Shown here piece by piece: positions 1 through 6,093 of a stretch of DNA of 8,985 nt (positions within the stretch are counted from its first letter, which is position 1; each line of letters begins with the position of its first letter). Origin of the DNA: an uncultured bacterium (lineage in GTDB: Bacteria > Bacteroidota > Ignavibacteria > Kapaibacteriales > UBA4661); contig CALCNX010000063.1 in NCBI GenBank assembly GCA_937899715.1, positions 1-8,985 of the forward strand. The letters run 5' to 3'. Position numbers and translations under genes: made by a program. The notes beneath the pieces were generated by a model. That model ran no database searches. It saw only the letters and a program-made list of their open reading frames with translations, and was not told the DNA's origin.

Positions 1-19
1 AATTAAAATTCCGCACTCC
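1..19. repeat. REP-like repeat arm, truncated by the window edge
   Basis: These 19 bases are identical to the last 19 bases of the right-hand arm at 1896-1918, ending in CCGCACTCC. Only the first four bases of the arm are missing, so the window starts inside the repeat. By analogy with the two complete copies, an inverted partner arm should lie just to the left. Starting inside a dispersed repeat is what an assembly break would produce. Confidence 0.85.
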
Positions 20-184
20 AAATCATGTTCATTCTTGCTATTTGCGAAAGTCCTAGGATACATAATTTTCTAAACCTCTCTTAGAAATATTATGCTCATT
101 ATTTGATTGATAGCAAGCAACTCCTTTCCATTCCGTCCGTAGATTGGGTGTGTTCACTTCTCATCAATTTTTTTTTCACAATCT

Positions 185-898
185 ATGTCCGACAATCTAC
201 GCTCTCGCAAGAACACCGCACGTTACGCGGGTTTATTGTATCTGCTGATGGCACTGACAACTGCCTTTAGTTTACTGATAATGCCGTCACGTATCGTCGT
301 GAAAGGAAATGCACTACAAACGGTTCAAAACCTCCTTGCACAAGAAACGACAGTGCGCTGGATTATTGTGTCGCATTTTGTCGGTCACATCTTTTTTCTG
401 CTGTTGGCGATGGTGTTCTATCGTTTGTTTAAGGCAGTAAACGATCATTCTATGCGTCTGTTGGTGTTGTTTGTTGCCGTTCAGGTGCCGCTTATATTTG
501 TTGGTGAAACGCTGAACTTTACGGCGCTCTTAACTGCAAAAGGAGAATTACTCACATCGTTTCCCATGACTGAAAAAGCAGATATTGTCTTGCTACTGGA
601 AAGGATACGCTCATATTTACTGCTTGCAGCAGAAGTATTTTGGGCACTATGGTTGATTCCTCTGGGGCAGGTGTTTTTCACATCCGGCTTTATGCCTCGT
701 ATTTTGGGTGTTTTGCTGGTAATTGGCGGGGTGGCATATCTTGTACAAACATTCGCATACATCCTTTCGCCAAATGTGCATTCAATAATCGTCGGTGTGA
801 CCGATGTTTTGCCCTCAATTGCAGAAATTGCGGCGATTCTTTGGCTGCTCATCATGGGAACAACCGACAAAATTACTGACAAAACCTCAATTTCCTAA
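185..898 (+). CDS. DUF4386 family integral membrane protein
   Basis: A 237-residue, very hydrophobic protein with about six predicted membrane helices (roughly residues 13-33, 57-80, 90-112, 143-166, 171-195 and 207-226). The basic N-terminus followed by TARYAGLLYLLMAL, the central VFWALWLIPLG stretch and FMPRILGVLL before the fifth helix are recognisable DUF4386 features, and length matches the family. The function of DUF4386 is not established; the protein should sit in the inner membrane. The start at 185 has no Shine-Dalgarno sequence, but it lies just before the conserved N-terminus and follows a T-rich leader. No clear terminator follows it. A second, divergent DUF4386 protein is encoded at 3617-4282, so the family is represented twice within 3.5 kb. 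The family call is by motif recognition, without a profile search. Confidence 0.85.
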   Translation: MSDNLRSRKNTARYAGLLYLLMALTTAFSLLIMPSRIVVKGNALQTVQNLLAQETTVRWIIVSHFVGHIFFLLLAMVFYRLFKAVNDHSMRLLVLFVAVQVPLIFVGETLNFTALLTAKGELLTSFPMTEKADIVLLLERIRSYLLLAAEVFWALWLIPLGQVFFTSGFMPRILGVLLVIGGVAYLVQTFAYILSPNVHSIIVGVTDVLPSIAEIAAILWLLIMGTTDKITDKTSIS

Positions 899-1087
899 CT
901 GTAGAGTCTTTAGTATAGACCAAGCGCAGGTATATATAGACGGCTGCCTCATGCCGGAATATCATGCGCTAGCATATGATGTATGATTTTAGGCAATAAG
1001 TAGTATTATTACGAAAATCTTCTGGATAAAATCGGCAAAGTTTCGTAAGTTTTTGCAAAAATAATTCCTTTTCTTACCTACGCTTTT

Positions 1088-1091
1088 GGAG
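1088..1091 (+). promoter_or_regulatory. Ribosome binding site GGAG for the small membrane protein
   Basis: GGAG lies seven bases before the ATG at 1099. An in-frame ATG also exists at 1093, but it almost touches the GGAG, so this site favours 1099 as the start. Confidence 0.55.
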
Positions 1092-1098
1092 AATGGTT

Positions 1099-1230
1099 AT
1101 GACTGAAAATAGCTTATTGTATGCTGGGCTTGTCTTTGGCATTGTCGGTTTAATGTTGACCGGTGTAATTCTTGCCGTTGTGAAAATGCTTAAACGTGAA
1201 GGAACTCGTCCGGGAGACGACCATTTGTAA
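1099..1230 (+). CDS. Small single-pass membrane protein, 43 residues, function unknown
   Basis: An open frame of 43 residues with a short polar N-terminus (MTENS), one hydrophobic helix at about residues 6-29 (containing AGLVFGIVGLML), then a basic segment KMLKRE and a polar tail ending GDDHL. This is the layout of a single-pass small membrane protein with the basic end probably in the cytoplasm. Support for a real gene: a GGAG ribosome binding site seven bases upstream, an open frame with clear helix-plus-basic-tail design, and a strong terminator hairpin starting 34 bases after the stop. An alternative ATG at 1093 would add two residues. Small proteins of this shape often are accessory subunits of respiratory or transport complexes, but nothing here identifies a partner and I do not recognise the family. 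It stands alone, about 200 bases after the DUF4386 gene. Confidence 0.6.
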   Translation: MTENSLLYAGLVFGIVGLMLTGVILAVVKMLKREGTRPGDDHL

Positions 1231-1264
1231 GTGTTCGCTTAAATTTGTAAACGATTCTCATTTG

Positions 1265-1315
1265 TACAGAAAAGCCGTTGTTCCTTCAAAATAAAGGAAT
1301 AACGGCTTTTCTGTA
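1265..1315. terminator. Long bidirectional intrinsic terminator hairpin
   Basis: Two arms (1265-1286 and 1294-1315) pair over 22 positions with a single G-T wobble (1280/1300) and a seven-base loop CAAAATA. The stem includes AAAAGCCGTT pairing with AACGGCTTTT, so each strand has a GC-rich stem core followed by a T tract. It sits between the end of the + gene at 1230 and the end of the - gene at 1347, the expected place for a terminator used from both sides. Confidence 0.85.
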
Positions 1316-1346
1316 TGGTGATTGATCGTGAGAGCGGCGGAGGCGC

Positions 1347-1808
1347 TTATTTTTTCGCCTGTGCCGTCGCATCTTTGGGCTTATCCTCGCGGTAGAAAAT
1401 TTTGTTGACAATTTTCCAGCCATCACGGGTTTTGAGCAAGTTCATAAAGTCAATAAAGGTAAATTCGTCATAGACAAGTTCCAGCCTTGCTGTTGCTGCT
1501 GTTCCGGCAACTTGTATGCTCGCAATGCGGCACGTACGCTTTACTTTTTCGCCCGGCTTGACTCCGGCAACAAAATCTTTCAGGGGAACGATTCTGAGCG
1601 TGTCATTGCGCATAAAAATCATCTGCCCATCGGTCATAAATGCCTTGGCGAAAGTGGTGGAATCACGATTCGTGCCGCCTTCGATGTAATAATTCAGCGT
1701 TTTGGTGATGGCTGCAATATCGTCGGTTGTCGTTGCAGCAGAATTTTGTGCAAATATATTTACCGAATAAACAGCAATAATAACGGTTAAAAGAAAAAAT
1801 ATCTTCAT
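1347..1808 (-). CDS. Secreted NTF2-like (putative lumazine-binding family) protein
   Basis: A 153-residue protein. Residues 1-20 look like a signal peptide (MKIFFLLTVIIAV core, with likely cleavage in IFA-QNS), so the product is probably periplasmic. The mature part fits the NTF2/SnoaL-like fold in the version often annotated as putative lumazine-binding: a first helix leading to LNYYIEGGTNRD, then FMTDGQMIFM, the strand ARLELVYDEF and the ending DGWKIVNKIFY. That ending (WRIVNKIF-type) is the most family-typical segment. Proteins of this group lack a common known reaction; lumazine binding is a name, not evidence. The charged KPKDATAQAKK tail is extra. The gene lies downstream of the aminotransferase on the same strand, 146 bases away, with a REP-like pair in between, and ends at the shared terminator. 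No Shine-Dalgarno site is seen. Confidence 0.75.
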   Translation of the reverse strand: MKIFFLLTVIIAVYSVNIFAQNSAATTTDDIAAITKTLNYYIEGGTNRDSTTFAKAFMTDGQMIFMRNDTLRIVPLKDFVAGVKPGEKVKRTCRIASIQVAGTAATARLELVYDEFTFIDFMNLLKTRDGWKIVNKIFYREDKPKDATAQAKK

Positions 1809-1852
1809 AGTGAATAAAAAAAACGGTAAGAAAAATAAAGATTTTTATATGA

Positions 1853-1918
1853 GGAGTGCGGAATTTTAATTCCGCCGTTTCGTCAGATATACACAGCGGA
1901 ATTAAAATTCCGCACTCC
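1853..1918. repeat. REP/BIME-like inverted pair, copy with 23-base arms
   Basis: The left arm (1853-1875) and right arm (1896-1918) are perfect reverse complements over 23 bases, separated by 20 bases. Each arm starts at its outer end with GGAGT followed by its own small palindrome, GCGGAATT-TT-AATTCCGC. The element lies between the stop of the aminotransferase and the start of the next gene on the same strand, so in RNA it could act as a terminator or a stabilising 3' structure. It ends only 44 bases from the start at 1808, leaving little room for a separate promoter. No flanking target duplication is visible. Confidence 0.85.
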
Positions 1919-1954
1919 ATTTCTGTAGTTGTAATCTTGAAAATTGTTAAAAAT

Positions 1955-3091
1955 TTAGACTTTCATGGTTTTGAGGACACTCACAAACTGCCGCATTTCC
2001 TCCGGCGTGCCTATGCTCACGCGGCAAAAGCGTCTTCCTGCGTCCTCCCGCTCACGAATGATAATGCGCTCTGCCTCCATCTTCTGCGCAAATCCGCTTG
2101 GGAACTTGTCCAGCGCGAAATACACCACATTGGCAAACGACGGCACGGTAAAAATGCTGGCGCTCGTGAGGTACGAAGAAACAATATCTCGCCCTTCTGC
2201 AATTTTTTCCCGCGTCATCCGCACAAATGCTGTGTCCTGAAGCGATGCCCGTGCTGCTGCCATCGAAACCGCCGAAATTGCATTGCCGTTCCATGCTTGC
2301 AGTGCTTGAAGTTTTTTGATGGTGTCGGCGTGAGCAATGCCATAGCCGATGCGCATTCCAGCCAGCCCGTAAATTTTCGAGAATGAGCGTACCACGACAA
2401 CATTAGGATTCGAGAGTGCAAGTGGAATCATCGAGGCATCATCAATAAAATCGTGATAGACTTCGTCCACCACCACGACCGCTTTTTTTGAGGCTTCTTC
2501 GCAGAAAGAACGTATTTGTGCGGCTTCTAGTTTTGTACCTGTTGGATTATTAGGATTGCAAACATAGATGATTTTTGTATTTGCAGTAACAGCATTTAAT
2601 ATCGCATCAAGATTGTGCTTGAGTGTTGCATCCAGTGGGATTTCTTTGAGTGTAGCTCCCAAACGCTTCGCTACGTCCATGAGGACAAAAAACGTTGGTG
2701 TGGCGGCAACAACTTCCCCGCCGCGTTGGACAAATGCTAATGCCGCCAGCCCAAGTATATCGGCGCTCCCCGCGCCTAAGACGATATTCTCGGGCGCAAC
2801 ATTGCGAAAAGCAGCAATATCGCTGATGAGCGGCTTGACATTGGTGTAGCGGTTGCCCTGCTTTACCGCTTCGGTCATCGCGGCAATCGCTTTCGGGCTT
2901 GGTCCGTAGGGGTTTTCGTTGCTGCCCAGAAGTATCATCCCTTCGTCTTTCAACGCAAGTTCGCGCTCAGAAGCGACGCAAGTCAAGGCGTTTGGCAGTG
3001 CGCCTGCAAGAACGGTTCCTCCGGCAAGAGCAAACGATGATTGAAGCCATGCACGGCGAGAAACGGGCGCGGTAGTACGTGTGGTTTTCAT
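1955..3091 (-). CDS. Tat-signal PLP-dependent aminotransferase, HisC-like
   Basis: A 378-residue fold-type I aminotransferase closest in pattern to histidinol-phosphate aminotransferases. Seen in order: SRRAWLQSS (11-19) plus a hydrophobic stretch (20-32), a twin-arginine signal; LGSNENPYGPS (55-65) at the substrate entrance; GAGSAD (106-111) for PLP phosphate; NPNNPTG (179-185); D209 in VVVVDEVY, which pairs with the pyridine nitrogen; K239 in SFSKIYGLAGMRIGY, the Schiff-base lysine; and R357 in CRVSIGT, which binds substrate carboxylate. All catalytic residues are intact, so it should be active. The Tat signal suggests export of the folded, cofactor-loaded enzyme to the periplasm, so a biosynthetic role in histidine synthesis is unlikely, and no other his gene is nearby. 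Substrate unknown. C38 is not in a good lipobox. The gene starts after a 525-base intergenic region. Confidence 0.88.
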   Translation of the reverse strand: MKTTRTTAPVSRRAWLQSSFALAGGTVLAGALPNALTCVASERELALKDEGMILLGSNENPYGPSPKAIAAMTEAVKQGNRYTNVKPLISDIAAFRNVAPENIVLGAGSADILGLAALAFVQRGGEVVAATPTFFVLMDVAKRLGATLKEIPLDATLKHNLDAILNAVTANTKIIYVCNPNNPTGTKLEAAQIRSFCEEASKKAVVVVDEVYHDFIDDASMIPLALSNPNVVVVRSFSKIYGLAGMRIGYGIAHADTIKKLQALQAWNGNAISAVSMAAARASLQDTAFVRMTREKIAEGRDIVSSYLTSASIFTVPSFANVVYFALDKFPSGFAQKMEAERIIIREREDAGRRFCRVSIGTPEEMRQFVSVLKTMKV

Positions 3092-3148
3092 GACAGTACT
3101 GCTGTATAAAATTGTACAATATGAGTTTATAGCGATTTTGAAGACATC

Positions 3149-3180
3149 CCCGTCCTACTACTTCCTAGCAGTAGTGCGGG
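3149..3180. other. Stem-loop upstream of the aminotransferase gene
   Basis: The 32 bases fold as a 14-position stem with two mismatches and a four-base TCCT loop, closed by CCCG/CGGG. It lies 57 bases upstream of the aminotransferase start. If the promoter is further right, the hairpin would be in the leader RNA; the T tract following it on the + strand (TTTGTC) is too weak to call a terminator. Function not known. Confidence 0.4.
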
Positions 3181-3270
3181 TTTGTCGTGCGCGGAAAAGA
3201 ACTGAAAAACTAGCTTAGTTCTCCCAAATGTTCTCCTACAAAAGTACAGCACAAAACGATTGCAGCAATT

Positions 3271-3325
3271 ACTTTTTCGCCGAAGCTCGTTTCCTTGCCG
3301 ACCAGTAACTATCGGCGGAAAAAGT
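3271..3325. repeat. Imperfect inverted repeat, 12/13-base arms
   Basis: ACTTTTTCGCCG at 3271-3282 is matched by CGGCGGAAAAAGT at 3313-3325, a perfect reverse complement apart from one extra G, with a 30-base spacer. It is a different sequence from the REP-like pairs but has a comparable size and arm spacing. It could be a decayed repeat of another family or a chance structure. Confidence 0.4.
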
Positions 3326-3425
3326 TTCAGTCGTTGAGCGACGGTTTTGCGTTGTTGGGCGATTGTAGAGAGAGCGAAATTCCTTGCACACTTAATAGAA
3401 AGAATGGTTCGGACATTTGGGTTCG

Positions 3426-3499
3426 GGAGTGCGGAATTTATTCCGCCTGTGTTCTCGTTAGCCGCATAAATACTTAACGCGGAATAAATTCCGCACTCC
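3426..3499. repeat. REP/BIME-like inverted pair, copy with 21-base arms
   Basis: Arms at 3426-3446 and 3479-3499 are perfect reverse complements over 21 bases, with a 32-base spacer. They match the pair at 1853-1918 except that the palindrome core is one base pair shorter on each side (GCGGAAT-TT-ATTCCGC). The outer GGAGTGCGG is unchanged. The spacer does not resemble that of the other copy. The right arm ends 118 bases before the DUF4386 start. Confidence 0.85.
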
Positions 3500-3564
3500 G
3501 ATTTTCGGTCATGACAGTTTTTCATTTCTTAACCCATGTCAACGAGATTGGATATGAATAATGC

Positions 3565-3572
3565 TAGATTTG
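3565..3572 (+). promoter_or_regulatory. Possible -7 promoter element TAGATTTG
   Basis: TAGATTTG matches the Bacteroidota -7 consensus TAnnTTTG exactly and would place the transcript start about 38 bases before the ATG at 3617. No well-spaced -33 TTTG is present (a TTG ends 14 bases upstream), so this is tentative. Confidence 0.25.
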
Positions 3573-3616
3573 TGAGTATTAAAAATCATTTGTCAACCAC
3601 ACACATTGAACTCGTT

Positions 3617-4282
3617 ATGAACACGCAGCGCAACCTCGCACGAATCATTGGCGTTTTATTTCTCATCCCCTTCTTCGGATATGGCGTTGGTAATGGGCTA
3701 ATTTCCTCTGTGCTTGATTCTTCAAACTATCTGGCAATGATTTCGCCAAGCAAGCTGCAAATCACAATCGGTGGGCTTCTGATGCTCCTCAATTCCATTT
3801 CTGTTGTCGGAATTGGGGTTATGATTTTCCCTGTCATCGAAGAGCACAATAAAAGAGCGGCAATCGGGTATCTTTGCACGAGAATTGTTGAGGCTGTCAT
3901 ACTTGCTGTTGGGATTATATGCTTGCTCTCAGCGATGACCTTGGGCGAGAATCACGCAAAGGCTGATACCGCAGCGCTCACAATGCTTTTCGATTTAGCA
4001 AAAAAAGCGAATTTCTGGGCATATCAAATTGCCATGATAGCACTGGGGCTAGGTAGTCTATGGTTTTGTGTGGTGCTGTGGAAATCGCACCTTGTGCCTG
4101 CTCCGCTCGCACTCTTGGGACTTGCGGGATACTGCTTATTGGTCATTGGCGCGGTGCTGGAATTTTTTGGGTTTGGTGTAGGCATTATGCTTTCGGTGCC
4201 GGGCGGTTTATTTGAGATGGGGCTTGCTGTCTGGCTTTTGGTCAAGGGTTTCAATATGCCCACTGGTAGGACTCAGGACTGA
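3617..4282 (+). CDS. DUF4386 family integral membrane protein (second copy)
   Basis: A 221-residue protein starting MNTQRNLARIIGVLFLIP, the usual DUF4386 beginning, with about six membrane helices (near residues 8-28, 47-71, 81-107, 130-154, 158-180 and 187-209). It ends in the family-typical helix GLFEMGLAVWLLVKG. An in-frame ATG at 3536 would add 27 polar residues unlike the family, and it lies upstream of the possible promoter box at 3565, so I prefer 3617. No Shine-Dalgarno site precedes either start. Function is unknown; location should be the inner membrane. The short-chain dehydrogenase begins 43 bases after its stop on the same strand, so the two are probably co-transcribed. The protein is clearly divergent from the DUF4386 product at 185-898, so they are not a recent duplication. 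Confidence 0.82.
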   Translation: MNTQRNLARIIGVLFLIPFFGYGVGNGLISSVLDSSNYLAMISPSKLQITIGGLLMLLNSISVVGIGVMIFPVIEEHNKRAAIGYLCTRIVEAVILAVGIICLLSAMTLGENHAKADTAALTMLFDLAKKANFWAYQIAMIALGLGSLWFCVVLWKSHLVPAPLALLGLAGYCLLVIGAVLEFFGFGVGIMLSVPGGLFEMGLAVWLLVKGFNMPTGRTQD

Positions 4283-4313
4283 CTTCAAATCACCTACAAA
4301 AATCACCAATAAC

Positions 4314-4319
4314 AAGGGA
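4314..4319 (+). promoter_or_regulatory. Ribosome binding site AAGGGA for the SDR gene
   Basis: AAGGGA ends six bases before the ATG at 4326. It supports that start over the open frame extending back to 4212, which would overlap the preceding gene by 71 bases. Confidence 0.55.
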
Positions 4320-4325
4320 AAAACT

Positions 4326-5147
4326 ATGAACACCTCCAAAACAGTTCTTATCACCGGCTGCTCAAGCGGCATCGGAAAAGCAACAGCAAGATACTTTGCC
4401 TCACACGGATGGAACGTCGCTGCCACAATGCGTCGCCCTGAGAAAGAAAGCGAGCTTGGTGGTATGCATGGCATCAAACTTTTTCGTCTTGATGTAACGG
4501 ATGAAGCAAGCATCAAAAGTGCTGTCCACGAAGTAATGACCACCTTTGGCAGCATTGATGTTATTGTCAATAATGCTGCCATTGCAACGATGCTGCCCTT
4601 TGAAGCGGAAATGCCAGCGATGATTCAACAGGAATTTGCAACGAATGTTTTTGGTGCGATGGCGCTCATCCGCGAGGTTTTGCCCCATTTTCGTCAAAAA
4701 CGAAACGGCACGATTGTTAATGTTACTTCGATTGGCGGCTTGGCGACCTTTCAACTTTTTAGTATTTACCACAGCACCAAATGGGCATTAGAGGGTTTTT
4801 CGGAGTCATTGTCGTTTGAATTGAGCAGGTTCAATATCAAGGTAAAAATTGTGGAGCCGGGACCAACAAAATCGGAACTATCCAATAATGGCACTTCGAT
4901 GCCCCAAAATGACGAAGCACTCGTGCCGTACAACGACTTCTTTGTGCCGTTCAAGAAGCGAATGCAAAGCCCCAGCGCAAGTGCGCAAAGCGTTGATGCT
5001 TCTGTCGTTGCACAAACCATCTTCAAAGCAGCAAATGACACTTCCGGCAAACTGCGATATGGCACAACCGCTTTTGTAAAAGTTTTTGTCTTCTTACGGC
5101 GAATGCTGCCCTTGAGCTGGTTTATGGGAATGATGCGTCGTTTGTGA
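4326..5147 (+). CDS. Classical short-chain dehydrogenase/reductase (SDR)
   Basis: A 273-residue NAD(P)-dependent oxidoreductase with an intact classical SDR layout: TGCSSGIG (10-17) for dinucleotide binding, NNAA (82-85) in the fourth strand region, catalytic S135 in NVTSIGG, and Y148/K152 in YHSTK, with the normal 13-residue Ser-Tyr spacing, followed by PGPT (about 179-182). R32 and R33 after the second strand (ATMRRPE) suggest a preference for NADP(H); this is an inference. The substrate cannot be read from the sequence. It should be a soluble cytoplasmic enzyme, although the C-terminus ends in a hydrophobic and basic stretch (MLPLSWFMGMMRRL) that could touch a membrane. It follows the DUF4386 gene by 43 bases, probably in one transcript. 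Its 3' side meets the convergent gene at 5254 with no obvious terminator in between. Confidence 0.92.
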   Translation: MNTSKTVLITGCSSGIGKATARYFASHGWNVAATMRRPEKESELGGMHGIKLFRLDVTDEASIKSAVHEVMTTFGSIDVIVNNAAIATMLPFEAEMPAMIQQEFATNVFGAMALIREVLPHFRQKRNGTIVNVTSIGGLATFQLFSIYHSTKWALEGFSESLSFELSRFNIKVKIVEPGPTKSELSNNGTSMPQNDEALVPYNDFFVPFKKRMQSPSASAQSVDASVVAQTIFKAANDTSGKLRYGTTAFVKVFVFLRRMLPLSWFMGMMRRL

Positions 5148-5253
5148 GAGATTTCTAGGGACTTCTCCCATTCGCGTTCGCAAACGTCTGAAAATCAGAG
5201 AAGGACTATCAAGACAGCTGAAGGGCAACAACAGCAAATCAGAAACAATTAAA

Positions 5254-6030
5254 CTAAGGAGGAGTAAATTTTATAGGGGGAGTAGGTTTTGACCAGTTTC
5301 CATATTCATCAATTGCTTGAAAAATCACTTCGTAGTTTTTTATAGAGTGTGGGAAATTGAAGTTACTTCTTACGCCACTATTGTGTAACGCCCCTCCAAT
5401 CTTAATTTCACTATTATTTGGTCTAACGTAAAAGATAGATTGATTTGGTAAATTATCTTGATACCATCTAACTGTTACCTTAACAAAAAAAGCAGCCTTT
5501 TCTTGTAAGGGGCATGAAAAATAAATTGCCTTTTCTGGTTTACTGCTAAAAGAACCATCCTGCTCACTAATTTCAGTATTTACCAACCTCAATATTTTCG
5601 GAATTTCTAGCCAATGTGGGGGAATTTTTTCACGTCCCTTTATCACTGTCCATTGAATATCTGTTACTGAGTCCAAATACCTATTATGAAATTTTTCCTT
5701 AGCACCATTGATACACAAACTATAAACAGTGTTTTCAATCAAAGGTTTTTCTGGTCTCAGGATGGCAAAACATTCATCATGATTGGTTATGTCTATGAGT
5801 TCGAGTTGTATAGAATGATCTTTTGCTTGGAGAAAAATATTGGGAGAATGAGTAAGGCTCTTGAGCAATTGATATTCACTAGCTTTTTCTCTTCTTTCTG
5901 ATAGAAATAGCACCCCGTGAGTTTTTAGCTCCGGTTTTTCAGAAAAATAGGCAGGATAACTCCAATACCCATAAAAGCGAGCAATCGTGTCGAATACAAA
6001 TGGAAAAACCGAGAAAAATCGAATATACAT
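5254..6030 (-). CDS. Unrecognised, probably exported protein with an Ig/Fn3-like C-terminus
   Basis: A 258-residue protein I cannot assign. The N-terminus (MYIRFFSVFPFVF) is short and hydrophobic and might be an export signal, though D14 interrupts it. The rest is beta-strand-like, with alternating hydrophobic residues and many aromatic ones. The final 90 residues, from about IYFSCPLQEK to the end with FQAIDEYGNWSKP, look like an Ig- or fibronectin-III-type beta sandwich. Hand counts of five 60-base lines within the gene give about 37 percent GC, against 45-50 percent in sampled lines of neighbouring genes, which suggests recent acquisition or weak constraint. GGAG lies ten bases before the start, a little far for a ribosome binding site. 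It follows the Crp/Fnr gene by 63 bases on the same strand, so read-through transcription is possible. No enzyme motif is visible. Confidence 0.65.
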   Translation of the reverse strand: MYIRFFSVFPFVFDTIARFYGYWSYPAYFSEKPELKTHGVLFLSERREKASEYQLLKSLTHSPNIFLQAKDHSIQLELIDITNHDECFAILRPEKPLIENTVYSLCINGAKEKFHNRYLDSVTDIQWTVIKGREKIPPHWLEIPKILRLVNTEISEQDGSFSSKPEKAIYFSCPLQEKAAFFVKVTVRWYQDNLPNQSIFYVRPNNSEIKIGGALHNSGVRSNFNFPHSIKNYEVIFQAIDEYGNWSKPTPPIKFTPP

Positions 6031-6093
6031 ATTGAGTTGGCTCCGAAAATTAGGAAGAGCAAAACGCGGGCATTTTTATTTTGAGGAATCGCA

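Larger units (their letters stand above)
3092..3616. other. Gene-free divergent intergenic region of 525 bases
   Basis: This stretch separates the leftward aminotransferase from the rightward DUF4386/SDR operon. I find no gene in it: the open frames present cross the repeat arms and show no recognisable protein. It holds short palindromes near the aminotransferase start (CAGTACTG at 3094-3101 and ATTGTACAAT at 3111-3120), a hairpin at 3149-3180, an imperfect inverted repeat at 3271-3325 and a complete REP-like pair at 3426-3499. Promoters for both flanking genes must lie here or overlap its right end. Confidence 0.6.

Noticed and set aside
67..87. A 7-base-pair hairpin (TTTCTAA, loop ACCTCTC, TTAGAAA) upstream of the first gene
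   Set aside because: The stem is AT-rich and short, with no T tract and no gene upstream in the window; it could easily be chance.
1856..2386. A 176-codon open frame on the plus strand over the end of the aminotransferase
   Set aside because: It begins in a repeat arm and is antisense to the clearly real aminotransferase; its Cys/His/Arg-rich product is typical of a shadow frame.
1955..3091. Calling the aminotransferase hisC outright
   Set aside because: The fold and motifs fit HisC, but the Tat signal and the absence of other his genes make a histidine role doubtful.
1853..3499. CRISPR array or transposon ends
   Set aside because: There are only inverted pairs with unequal, unrelated spacers, no direct repeats at regular spacing, no cas genes, no transposase and no target duplications.
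3127..3525. A 132-codon open frame on the minus strand in the intergenic region
   Set aside because: It runs through both arms of a REP-like pair and a hairpin, has no recognisable protein pattern and no ribosome site; treated as non-coding.
3536..3616. Upstream extension of the second DUF4386 gene by 27 codons
   Set aside because: The added residues are polar and unlike the family, whose N-terminus fits the ATG at 3617.
4212..4325. Upstream extension of the SDR gene by 38 codons
   Set aside because: It would overlap the DUF4386 gene, lies before the AAGGGA ribosome site and adds residues not found in SDR proteins.
5148..5253. Possible terminator between the convergent SDR and orphan genes
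   Set aside because: Only weak short pairings such as CTTCTC with GAGAAG, no GC-rich stem with a T tract.
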